From the NCBI RefSeq assembly GCF_000069785.1, contig NC_010530.1:1668001-1732000 (forward strand): a stretch of DNA of 64,000 nt, written 5' to 3'. Under the pieces are notes generated by a model. It worked only from the letters and a program-made list of their open reading frames with translations, was not told where the DNA came from and did no database searches. Every line of letters starts with the position of its first letter. Position 1 is the stretch's first letter. This document shows, piece by piece, positions 33,067 through 40,466 of the stretch. This DNA is from Cupriavidus taiwanensis LMG 19424 (GTDB lineage Bacteria; Pseudomonadota; Gammaproteobacteria; Burkholderiales; Burkholderiaceae). A program made the position numbers and the translations under genes.

Positions 33067-33798
33067 TCAGGCAGCCATGTCGAGTTCGGGCAGCGGCAGC
33101 TCTTTCTCGACGTAGTCGTGATACAGCGCGGTGGTGTACAGCAGCCGCATCTGCGCGCCGATCTCGCAGATCTTCAGGCAGCGCTGCTGCAGTTCCGGCG
33201 TGTTGGCGTGCTCCAGCACGATCTGGTAGCCGCGCTCGCCGTGGATCTCGTCCGAGACGATATGCAGGTCGAAGAACTCGACCTCTTCGTCGGTGAACTG
33301 GTACTTGTCGCGCAGCGTCGGCGTCTGCTTGCGGTAGATCGACGGCACCTGCGATTCCAGCCCCACCACCAGGCCGGCCACGGCGACGATCGGGTCCTCG
33401 CGCATCGCCACTGCGTAGCACCAGCTCTGCAGGCCGCGCGTGGTGGGCGACATATTGTCCGGGTCGATCACGCGCTCGCGCGTGGTGCCGCAGGCTTCGG
33501 CAAAGCGGATCAGCAGGTCGGTGTGGCGGTCCCCACCGATCTCTTCCTCGTACATGTTGGCCAGCAGGAAGTCCTTGGCCTCGGTGTAGCGATCCGGCGT
33601 GCGCGCATAGATGTAGCCCAGGTAATCCGCGAACGGCCCGACGTAGTGGTAGTGGTTCTCGGCCCAGCGCGCGAGATGGGCACGGGTCAGCTTGCCGCTG
33701 GCCCAGGCCACGCTGAACGGTGCCTGGTTGGCGCTCTTGCCCTTGATCGCTTGTTCGAGGGCGGCTCGGAATGCTTCGCGGTTCATCAGTTCGGCCAT
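33067..33798 (-). CDS. Heme-oxygenase-like diiron oxygenase (TenA/PqqC/CADD fold)
   Basis: This 243-residue all-helical protein has acidic and His residues at the metal-site positions of heme-oxygenase-like diiron enzymes: Glu85, His92 (EEEIGGDRH), Glu148 (GLESQVP), His179, Asp183 and His186 (HIVSDEIH). The spacing of this set (E-x6-H, then E, then H-x3-D-x2-H) matches that reported for chlamydial CADD. Relatives cleave or N-oxygenate amines and fatty acids. Plain TenA thiaminases lack these ligands. ATG 33798 follows AGGAG. It heads the operon with ALDH, GlcG-like and reductase genes, behind GTATAC promoter D. Substrate unknown. Confidence 0.8.
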   Translation of the reverse strand: MAELMNREAFRAALEQAIKGKSANQAPFSVAWASGKLTRAHLARWAENHYHYVGPFADYLGYIYARTPDRYTEAKDFLLANMYEEEIGGDRHTDLLIRFAEACGTTRERVIDPDNMSPTTRGLQSWCYAVAMREDPIVAVAGLVVGLESQVPSIYRKQTPTLRDKYQFTDEEVEFFDLHIVSDEIHGERGYQIVLEHANTPELQQRCLKICEIGAQMRLLYTTALYHDYVEKELPLPELDMAA

Positions 33799-33878
33799 GA
33801 CGGGCTCCTGGTTGTCGGTGTGAGGCGATGCGATGGGTGGGGATGCCGGAAAGCTGGCTTCGGTGTGTCCCGGCATGT

Positions 33879-33912
33879 TTGTATACTATATACAGTTCCT
33901 CGGGGGCGACAA
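33879..33912 (-). promoter_or_regulatory. Oxygenase operon promoter with GTATAC operator (site D)
   Basis: On the minus strand TTGTCG and TATAGT lie 16 bp apart and the -10 continues as ATACAAAC; core GTATAC at 33881-33886. TTGTATACTA on the plus strand matches TnGTATACnA. The layout is the same as at sites A and F. The promoter is 83 bp before the diiron-oxygenase start. Confidence 0.68.
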
Positions 33913-33969
33913 GGGCTCTGTTGACTCATCCACGTCAGTGTTTACCCGAGACTTCCGAGGCGGCGGGCG

Positions 33970-34902
33970 TCAGCCAGCACGGCGATCCGCTTCGCCCGCG
34001 ATACGCGACCACGCGTATCCCGCCAAGGCGACGTCTTCCAGCCCCACGCCGACCGACTTGTAGATCACGATGTCGTCATCGCGCTGCCGCGGCGACACCT
34101 TGCCGATGACCACGTCGGCCAGTTCGACGATTTTTTCCGGCGGCAGCGCGCCGGGACCGGCCAGCACGATATCGCCCGCCTCGCGCGTCGATTGCGGGCG
34201 CCACTCCACCACCACGGCGGCGGCGCGGCGCAGTGCGGTGTCGTCCAGTTCGCGCGTGTGGGGCAGGCTGGAGCCGATGGCGGCGACGAAGGCGCCCGGA
34301 CGGATGGCCGCACCGGAGAACAGGGGTGTGGTCGCGCGCGAGGCGGTGACAATGATGTCAGCCTCGGCCACCGCGGCATCCGGCTCGGCCAGCGCGACCG
34401 GGATGCCGCACTGCGCCGACAGCCGTTCCGGCATGGCGGCGTCGGCGTGCGGGTCTGACACCAGGATGCGCTCGAGCCCGAGCGCGGCGCTGAGCTGGCG
34501 CGCGTGCTGCGCGCCCTGCGTGCCGGCACCGAACAAGGCCAGCGTGCGCGCGCCGGCGCGGGCCAGCCGCTGCGCCGCCAGCGTGGTGCAGGCGGCGGTG
34601 CGCAGGCGCGTGATGGCGCCGGCGTCGAACGAAGCCAGCGGGCGGCCGTCGTCGGTGGAGAAGATCAGGATGACGAAGGAAAACTGGCCATTGATGGTGG
34701 TGTAGACCTTGGCCCCGGCCACGCCCTGCGTGGGGATCACCGCGCCCAGCGTGGACAGCTTGACGCCCCCGGCCTCGGTGCGGATCCGCGCCTGCATTGC
34801 GGCATCGCCGCGCCCGAAGCTGGAAAACGCCGACGCCATGACCTCGAGGGCCGCTTCCGGGGTGACATGGGCATCGATCATGGCGTCTGAGATGTGCTGC
34901 AT
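33970..34902 (-). CDS. Ornithine cyclodeaminase / mu-crystallin family protein
   Basis: This 310-residue protein has an N-terminal substrate domain (GGVKLSTLG, VYTTINGQFSF) and a Rossmann domain with LALFGAGTQGAQHA followed by ILVSDPHA. Family members reduce cyclic imines or deaminate amino acids using NAD(P)H. GKVSPRQRDDDIVIYKSVG at the C-terminus is conserved. ATG 34902 with GGAG close upstream is preferred over the longer frame from 34971, which would overlap the TauE-like gene. It is the second gene after operator E, suggesting that the pathway involves an amino acid or imine. Confidence 0.85.
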   Translation of the reverse strand: MQHISDAMIDAHVTPEAALEVMASAFSSFGRGDAAMQARIRTEAGGVKLSTLGAVIPTQGVAGAKVYTTINGQFSFVILIFSTDDGRPLASFDAGAITRLRTAACTTLAAQRLARAGARTLALFGAGTQGAQHARQLSAALGLERILVSDPHADAAMPERLSAQCGIPVALAEPDAAVAEADIIVTASRATTPLFSGAAIRPGAFVAAIGSSLPHTRELDDTALRRAAAVVVEWRPQSTREAGDIVLAGPGALPPEKIVELADVVIGKVSPRQRDDDIVIYKSVGVGLEDVALAGYAWSRIAGEADRRAG

Positions 34903-34963
34903 GGAAACTCCGCTGGTGGGTTGATCTGAAAAACCGGGATATCCGAAAGCGTTGCGCCGCCCC

Positions 34964-35749
34964 TCAGGCAAACGCCGCGCGGCCGAGCACGCCCAGCGCG
35001 CCGGCCGCGCACAAGCCCAGCAGCAAGCGGCGCACGGTGCTGGCGGAAACGCGCCCGCGCAGCCGGTTCGACAGCGCGAAGCCGGCCAGCAGGAACGGAG
35101 CGAGCGACAGTGCCAGCAAAAGTTGCGGCATGCCGAAGCGCCCGGCCAGCGTCAGCATGGCCAGCGACAGCACCGCCCCGCCCGAGAGGATGCAGCCCAT
35201 GGTCGCGCGCATCGGCGCCGGCGGCATGTGCTGCATGACCAGTGCGAACGGCGGAGCGCCGGCCGAGGTGATGGTTCCCATGAACCCGGACAGCGTGCCG
35301 GCGATCACCACATTGCGAGCGCCCGGCAGCAGGCGCCAGCCAAGCAGGCTCAGCGCCACCGCGGCCAGGATCGACAGCGAGAACAGCACCGACAGCGGCC
35401 CGGGCGCCAGCCAGGCGATGGTCAGCACCGCCGCCGCGCCGCCGAGCGCCCGTCCCACCAGGGCAAAGCCGGCGACAGGCCAGACGATGGCGTCACGCTC
35501 GCGCAGCGCGCCCATCAGCGACAGGCAGCAACCCATCGCCAGCAGCGGCCCCGGCACCAGTTCCGGGAAAAAGATCGCGCCCAGCGGCGCGCACAGCATG
35601 GCAAAGCCAATCCCGCCCACGCCCTGAAGGCAGGCGCCGGCCAGGATGAGCGCGCCCATCCACAGGTAGTCCGGAGCGGAAAGGCCCGGGGGCAGCAGCG
35701 ACAGCAATGTAGCGGGCATGGCGTCGGTCATGGGGTCCGGAAAAAGCAT
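34964..35749 (-). CDS. TauE/SafE-family membrane transporter
   Basis: This 261-residue protein has about eight hydrophobic helices, with GACLQGVGGIGFAMLCAPLG and SGFMGTITSAGAPPFALVMQ as paired family motifs. Members export sulfite, sulfoacetate or other small organic anions. Starts at 35749, 35731 or 35719 are all possible; none has a clear ribosome site. GTATAC site E lies about 90 bp upstream. Its presence in the GntR block hints that the pathway takes up or releases an organic anion. Confidence 0.82.
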   Translation of the reverse strand: MLFPDPMTDAMPATLLSLLPPGLSAPDYLWMGALILAGACLQGVGGIGFAMLCAPLGAIFFPELVPGPLLAMGCCLSLMGALRERDAIVWPVAGFALVGRALGGAAAVLTIAWLAPGPLSVLFSLSILAAVALSLLGWRLLPGARNVVIAGTLSGFMGTITSAGAPPFALVMQHMPPAPMRATMGCILSGGAVLSLAMLTLAGRFGMPQLLLALSLAPFLLAGFALSNRLRGRVSASTVRRLLLGLCAAGALGVLGRAAFA

Positions 35750-35835
35750 GGCGGCGGGACGGCGGGCGCGCTAACGGGACGTCGCCTGTGCGCCCCGCCC
35801 ATCTTGCACGCATTCCCGGTGGGAATTGAACCATA

Positions 35836-35850
35836 TTGGTATACAGTCTA
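35836..35850 (-). promoter_or_regulatory. GTATAC site E
   Basis: ATTGGTATACAGTCT with core at 35839-35844, upstream of the minus-strand TauE-like and cyclodeaminase-like genes. The -35/-10 pair is less clear than at A, D and F; TAGACT just upstream of the core on the minus strand, with TTGCCG 18 bp before it, is one option. Confidence 0.5.
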
Positions 35851-35994
35851 CATGCTGATATGGCGCGACGGCAACTCATGGCCAGGCCGACGCACCACCA
35901 TATGGCATGCAACAGCCGGAAATCCCAATAAATGTGCGGTTTTGCGGGCCACTGCACCGTTCCGGCATGCGCGTTAATCCCAATGAAAAAACGC

Positions 35995-36026
35995 TTGGCG
36001 CCAAACAGCGCTGGAATATAGTATAC
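35995..36026 (+). promoter_or_regulatory. Transporter/ferredoxin operon promoter with GTATAC operator (site F)
   Basis: TTGGCG (35995-36000) and TATAGT (36017-36022) stand 16 bp apart and the -10 continues as ATACCGAC. From GGAATATAGTATACC the sequence is identical to site A read on its own strand. It lies 65 bp before the transporter start. Confidence 0.68.
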
Positions 36027-36090
36027 CGACACGGACCAACGCAGTCCGGTGAAACCGCCCCCCAACCCCCTCCGCCCCCAGGGAGTCTTC

Positions 36091-37629
36091 ATGTCACAAC
36101 AAGTCGTGATCGGTGCCGCGCACTGGATCTATCTGTCAGGGGTAGCAGTCATCGTGCTGACGATGATCCTGCGCGCCAATGTTGTCGTCCCGTCGATCGT
36201 CGGCACCGCCCTGGTGGTGTTTGCGCTGACCGGCAGCCCGGTGTCGGCGCTGGCCGGGGTGTTTTCGGCCAGCCTGGTCGCCGCGCGGGAGCTGTTCAAC
36301 ATCTTCCTGGTGATCGCCTTCATGACGGCGCTGCTCAATGCGCTCAAGACGCTGCGCTCGGACATCCGCATGGTCGAGCCCTTCCGCGTGGTAATGAAGA
36401 ACGGGCATTCCGCGTTCTTTATCCTGGCGGGCATCACCTACCTGATCTCGCTGTTCTTCTGGCCGACGCCTGCGGTGCCGCTGGTGTCGGCCATCCTGCT
36501 GCCGGCCGCGATCGCAGCCGGACTGCCGCCGCTGGCGGGGGCGATGGCGATTGCCATCGCCGGACAAGGCATGGCGCTGTCGTCCGACTATGTGATCGGC
36601 GTCGCGCCCGGCATCAGCGCCAAGGCCGCCGGCGCGGCGGTCAGCGCCGCGGTGGTGGCCGACCGCGCGCTGGCGCTGTCGCTGATTACCGGCAGCATTG
36701 CGCTGTGCCTGGCCTACCTGTCGATGCGCAAGCACATCGTGCCGGCCTGCGGCACGCTGCTCGACCGCTGGCAGGCACGCGCCGGCGGCAGCGCCGAAGC
36801 GATCGATGGCGGCATCACCTTCGACAAGGCCGAGATCGCGAAGGGCACCGCCCATGCCGAACCCCTGGCCACCGACAGCAATATCGAAGCCAGCCTGTTG
36901 ATGGTCGCGCAGCGGCGGGTGAAGTGGTCCAAGTGCTTTGCCATCGTGACGCCGCTGGCCTTCCTCGCCGTGGTCGCCGTGATGGTGCTGCCCAAGCTGG
37001 GCGCCGGCGTACAAGACCTGAAGGGCGGCGACGCGGCCGCGCTTGTGGGCGGGGTTGCCGCGGTGCTGATGATGCTGGCGACGCTGGCCGCGGAGGGCCC
37101 GCGCCGCATGCTGGACGTTTGCCCGGAGCACATCACCGACGGCTTCGTCTTCGCCTTCAAGGCCATGGGTTCGGTGCTGCCGATCGCGGGCTTCTTCTTC
37201 GTCGGCGCCGGCGAGACCGCGGCGCACATCCTTGGCCTGCCGCCGGGCAAGGCGCCCAGCCTGCTGTTCGAGCTGATCCAGGCCTACCAGCACCTGATTC
37301 CCGACAACCACATGCTGGTCGCCTTCGGCGTACTGCTGGTCGGCATGATCACCGGCATCGACGGCTCCGGCTTCGCCGGCCTGCCGCTGACCGGCACGCT
37401 GGCCGGTGCACTGGGACCGGTGGTCGGCTTCGACCCCGCCACGCTGGCGGCGGTAGGGCAGATGGGCGCGGTCTGGACCGGCGGCGGCACGCTGGTGGCG
37501 TGGTCGTCGCTGATCGCGGTGGCCGGCTTTGCCCGCGTGCCGGTGCTCGAGGCGGTGCGCGCGCTGCTGATCCCCGTGCTGATCGGGCTGGCCTGCTCCA
37601 CCGTGGCGGCGATGGTGTTGTGGTCGTAG
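36091..37629 (+). CDS. Multi-helix membrane transporter of unassigned family
   Basis: This 512-residue protein has about twelve hydrophobic segments in two halves joined by a hydrophilic stretch at about 235-285. Gly- and Pro-rich membrane loops (WPTPAVPLVSAILLPAAIAAG and GSGFAGLPLTGTLAGALG) resemble the re-entrant regions of ion-transporter-superfamily carriers of organic anions, but I cannot name the family with confidence. ATG 36091 follows AGGGAGTC. It is the first gene of a four-gene unit with two ferredoxins under site F, so uptake of the oxygenase substrate is a reasonable guess. Confidence 0.75.
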   Translation: MSQQVVIGAAHWIYLSGVAVIVLTMILRANVVVPSIVGTALVVFALTGSPVSALAGVFSASLVAARELFNIFLVIAFMTALLNALKTLRSDIRMVEPFRVVMKNGHSAFFILAGITYLISLFFWPTPAVPLVSAILLPAAIAAGLPPLAGAMAIAIAGQGMALSSDYVIGVAPGISAKAAGAAVSAAVVADRALALSLITGSIALCLAYLSMRKHIVPACGTLLDRWQARAGGSAEAIDGGITFDKAEIAKGTAHAEPLATDSNIEASLLMVAQRRVKWSKCFAIVTPLAFLAVVAVMVLPKLGAGVQDLKGGDAAALVGGVAAVLMMLATLAAEGPRRMLDVCPEHITDGFVFAFKAMGSVLPIAGFFFVGAGETAAHILGLPPGKAPSLLFELIQAYQHLIPDNHMLVAFGVLLVGMITGIDGSGFAGLPLTGTLAGALGPVVGFDPATLAAVGQMGAVWTGGGTLVAWSSLIAVAGFARVPVLEAVRALLIPVLIGLACSTVAAMVLWS

Positions 37630-37687
37630 CGACGCCGCACCGCAACGATTTTCCCTGACCTGTTTCGTGACCTCTGCCCAGATAACG

Positions 37688-38023
37688 ATGCCAACCGTCA
37701 CCCTGCACAAGCTCGGCCAGACCTTTACCGACGAGGTCGGTCCCAGGACCAACCTGGTGGTCCGCGCCGGCATCCGGCAGTTCCCCTACCCCAACCTGCG
37801 CTACGAATGCGGCATGGGCAAATGCTCGAAGTGCGCGTGCCGCGTGATCGCCGGCGCGGAGCACCTGCCGCCGCCCAACTGGAAGGAAAAGAAGCAGCTT
37901 GGCGAGCGGCTCGAACAGGGCTACCGGCTGACCTGCCAGCTGTGGATCGAGCATGACATCGAACTGGCCCAGGACGATGTGCCGGCCGCTGCCGCGCTGG
38001 CCGGGGCGAGCGCAGGAGCCTGA
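37688..38023 (+). CDS. [2Fe-2S] ferredoxin (first of two)
   Basis: This 111-residue protein has the plant-type cluster pattern C-x4-C-x2-C in YECGMGKCSKCAC and a last Cys in RLTCQLW. The insert EHLPPPNWKEKKQLGERLEQG between them is typical of ferredoxins that serve oxygenases. It should shuttle single electrons from the reductase encoded at 30065 to the diiron-type enzyme. The next gene starts one base after its stop, so they are co-translated. Confidence 0.85.
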   Translation: MPTVTLHKLGQTFTDEVGPRTNLVVRAGIRQFPYPNLRYECGMGKCSKCACRVIAGAEHLPPPNWKEKKQLGERLEQGYRLTCQLWIEHDIELAQDDVPAAAALAGASAGA

Positions 38024-38024
38024 C

Positions 38025-38342
38025 ATGTTCGTGCTGCTGACCAGCCGCCCCGGCCAGTTCCATACCGAACCCACCGACGGCATCACGGCCGTCGAGGCCT
38101 ATGACTACGTCTTCTACGGCAAGCGCACCGCCCGTTTCGTCATTGCCGAGCTGGCCGCCGATACCAAGGTCCGCATACGGGAAGACACGCCGCCCGGCGT
38201 CGTCAACCTGGTGTCGACCCGATTCCTCGACAAGTACGCCACGCTCGATGCCGCCCGCGACGCGCTGCGCCAGCTGGCCAGCTTCGGCAGCATGGACATT
38301 ACCCTCGTCCCCGTGCCGGTTGCCGTGGACGGCCGGCCCTGA
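38025..38342 (+). CDS. Small protein between two ferredoxins, unknown
   Basis: This 105-residue protein (MFVLLTSRPGQFHTEPTDG...) is predicted as mixed alpha/beta without signal peptide, Cys or transmembrane segment. It contains AYDYVFYGKRTARFVIAEL and KVRIREDTPPGVVNLVSTRF. I recognise no family. Its AGGAG overlaps the end of the ferredoxin gene. Small subunits in such positions often help oxygenase coupling or assembly, as in multicomponent monooxygenases, but no similarity to those is visible. Confidence 0.75.
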   Translation: MFVLLTSRPGQFHTEPTDGITAVEAYDYVFYGKRTARFVIAELAADTKVRIREDTPPGVVNLVSTRFLDKYATLDAARDALRQLASFGSMDITLVPVPVAVDGRP

Positions 38343-38375
38343 AGCCTTACACCTGCACGCCAGGCATTTATCGCC

Positions 38376-38705
38376 ATGATCCAGATCACCTTCCTCACCA
38401 ACCACGGCAAGACCGTCAGTGCACCGGCCAACAGCAACCTGCTGCGCGTATCGCTGCGCGAACAGGGCGGCATCCCGTTCAAATGCGGCGGCGGCTTGTG
38501 CGGCACCTGCAAGTGCCGCATCGAGCAAGGCCGCGAGCATACCGATGCGGTCAAGCCGAAGGAAAGGAAGCTGCTGACCGAAGCCGAGCTGGCCGATGGA
38601 TTCCGGCTGGCATGCCAGACCTTCATGGCGGGCGATATCGCGGTCTCGTGGCAGCCGAAGACCATGGCCGAGCGGCCCCGGCCGGCCGCAGCCAGCGGCG
38701 ACTGA
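38376..38705 (+). CDS. [2Fe-2S] ferredoxin (second of two)
   Basis: This 109-residue ferredoxin has FKCGGGLCGTCKC and a last Cys in RLACQTF. It differs clearly from the first ferredoxin (different spacer and charge), so the pair is not a recent duplication. Two ferredoxins under one promoter suggest either two acceptors or two steps of electron transfer. It ends the operon just before a convergent terminator. Confidence 0.85.
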   Translation: MIQITFLTNHGKTVSAPANSNLLRVSLREQGGIPFKCGGGLCGTCKCRIEQGREHTDAVKPKERKLLTEAELADGFRLACQTFMAGDIAVSWQPKTMAERPRPAAASGD

Positions 38706-38715
38706 ACCAGCGGTG

Positions 38716-38740
38716 CGCGCCATCGGGCGCCGATGGCGCG
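38716..38740. terminator. Terminator hairpin between convergent operons
   Basis: CGCGCCATCGG (38716-38726) pairs with CCGATGGCGCG (38730-38740) around a 3-base loop. It fills the 39-bp gap between the second ferredoxin and the CobT-like gene. No U-tract is present, so termination may need Rho or other help. Confidence 0.55.
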
Positions 38741-38744
38741 GCCA

Positions 38745-40466
38745 CTACCGCCGCCTCGCCCCCACCAGCCCCGCCACCTCGTCGAGCATCGCCATATCCA
38801 CCGGCTGCGACAGGTCCAGCGCGAGGGTGTGCCGGTAATACGGGCTCAGGTCCAGCCCGACCCCGAGCCCGAGTATTTCCACATCGCGCAGCGCCTCGTG
38901 CCGCGCCACCACGGCCTTCAGGTGGTTGTCGAGGTAGCAGGCGTCGTTGGCCTGCCCGGTCGCGGTATCCATGGGACTGCCGTCGGACACCACCACCAGG
39001 ATGCGCCGTGCCTTGCCGCTGGCATGCAGGCGCGCGCAGGCCCATTCGACCGCCTCGCCATCCACGCCTTCGCGGAACAGGTCGGCTTTCAGCATCGCCG
39101 TGATGTCGGTGCGCGCGCGCCGCCAGCTGCGCTGCGCGTCCTTGAATACCATGTGGCAGGTTTCGTTGAGCCGGCCGGGGTGTTGCGGGCGGCCGCGCGC
39201 GAGCCAGTCGCTGCGCGCGCGCCCGCCGTTCCACGCATTGGTGGTGAAGCCGAGCACCTCGGTGGCCACGCCGGCCTGATCGAGCGCCCGTGTGAGCATG
39301 TCGATCAGCAGCGTGAGCGGCTCGGCCTGCGCCTTCATCGAGCCGGAGCAGTCGATCAGGAAGCCGACCACGCAGTCGGCATGGGCCTTGTGCGCTTCCT
39401 GGCGGAACAGGCGGCGTTCGGCGGGCGAGCTGACCAGCTGCGCCAGGCGGCGGCCATCGATGCGGCCGCTTTCCTCGCCGAAGGACCAGCCGTCCACGCG
39501 CGGCTGCGACAACGCGGCACGCAGGCGGCGCGCCAGCCGGGCGATGTTGACGCCCGCGCGCGCGATGCGTGCGTCCAGCCGCGTGCGGTATTCCTCCAGC
39601 AAGGCGCGGCGCACCAGCGTGGCGGCGCGCACTTCGCGGTCGTAGCGGGTGGTGTAGATGCGGTAGCCATCGGTGGCGTCGGCCAGCACGCGGCTGTGGC
39701 CGCTGTCGGCCAGGGCGAAGTCTTCCACGGGCGGTTCGTCGAAGTCGAGCCACAGCGCAAACCCGGCACGCGCGGCGGAAGCGGCATGGTCGTCGTCTTC
39801 GCCTGCACGCGGCGCTTCGGTGCGGATCATCTGCGCCACCGCATGCGCCAGCGTCAGCGCATGCACGGCGTACGCGGCCTGGTCGTGGCGTTGCGCGCGC
39901 AGCCCCGCCAGCGCGGTGCCCAGCATCGGCACGATGGCCGCGCGCGTGGCCTCGATCAGGTCTTCGGTCTCTTCCAGCACCGGCTCGCCGCAGAGGCGCG
40001 ACCACGCCACCTGCGCCACGGTATAGAGCAGGATGCCGAGATGCCCGTCGGTCAGCCCGGAACGATGGTAGGCGCGCGACCACGCCAGAAAGCGATGGCG
40101 CAGGTTGGCCTCGACCCCGGACATGCCGCGCGGCAGGCGGGTCTCGCAGCGCAGCTGTTCGAGCAGCTCGAACACCAGGCGCTCGACCGCATCGGCCGGG
40201 CACAGCCGCCGGTGCAGCGCGGCGTCGGAATGCGCCTGGCGCAGCGCGGCGCCATCGGCTGCGCCGCGCAGGCACGCGGCGGTGTCGGTGTCCGCATCGG
40301 TGCGCAGGTGCGGCGCATGCAGCGGCACCGGACGCAGCGCGCGCCAGAGCTGGCCATCGCGGAAATGCAGCGCCGCATCGCCGGTGAGCGCGCGCACCGC
40401 CGCGCCGGACAGTTCATCCTGCCGCTGGCGCCGGCGCAAGCGCCGGGCGAGCGCCGCCGCATTCAT
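38745..40466 (-). CDS. CobT-like VWA-domain protein
   Basis: This 573-residue protein has a helical N-terminal half and a C-terminal von Willebrand A domain with the metal-ion motif DCSGSM, then EVLGFTTNAWNGGRARSDW, PGRLNETCH, WRRARTDITAML and RRILVVVSDGSPMD. These match CobT, the large partner of the aerobic cobaltochelatase. The start overlaps the CobS-like stop (ATGA). No CobN chelatase subunit is present in the window. The pair could serve cobalt insertion with a CobN elsewhere, or remodel another metalloprotein as related AAA+/VWA pairs do. Confidence 0.82.
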   Translation of the reverse strand: MNAAALARRLRRRQRQDELSGAAVRALTGDAALHFRDGQLWRALRPVPLHAPHLRTDADTDTAACLRGAADGAALRQAHSDAALHRRLCPADAVERLVFELLEQLRCETRLPRGMSGVEANLRHRFLAWSRAYHRSGLTDGHLGILLYTVAQVAWSRLCGEPVLEETEDLIEATRAAIVPMLGTALAGLRAQRHDQAAYAVHALTLAHAVAQMIRTEAPRAGEDDDHAASAARAGFALWLDFDEPPVEDFALADSGHSRVLADATDGYRIYTTRYDREVRAATLVRRALLEEYRTRLDARIARAGVNIARLARRLRAALSQPRVDGWSFGEESGRIDGRRLAQLVSSPAERRLFRQEAHKAHADCVVGFLIDCSGSMKAQAEPLTLLIDMLTRALDQAGVATEVLGFTTNAWNGGRARSDWLARGRPQHPGRLNETCHMVFKDAQRSWRRARTDITAMLKADLFREGVDGEAVEWACARLHASGKARRILVVVSDGSPMDTATGQANDACYLDNHLKAVVARHEALRDVEILGLGVGLDLSPYYRHTLALDLSQPVDMAMLDEVAGLVGARRR

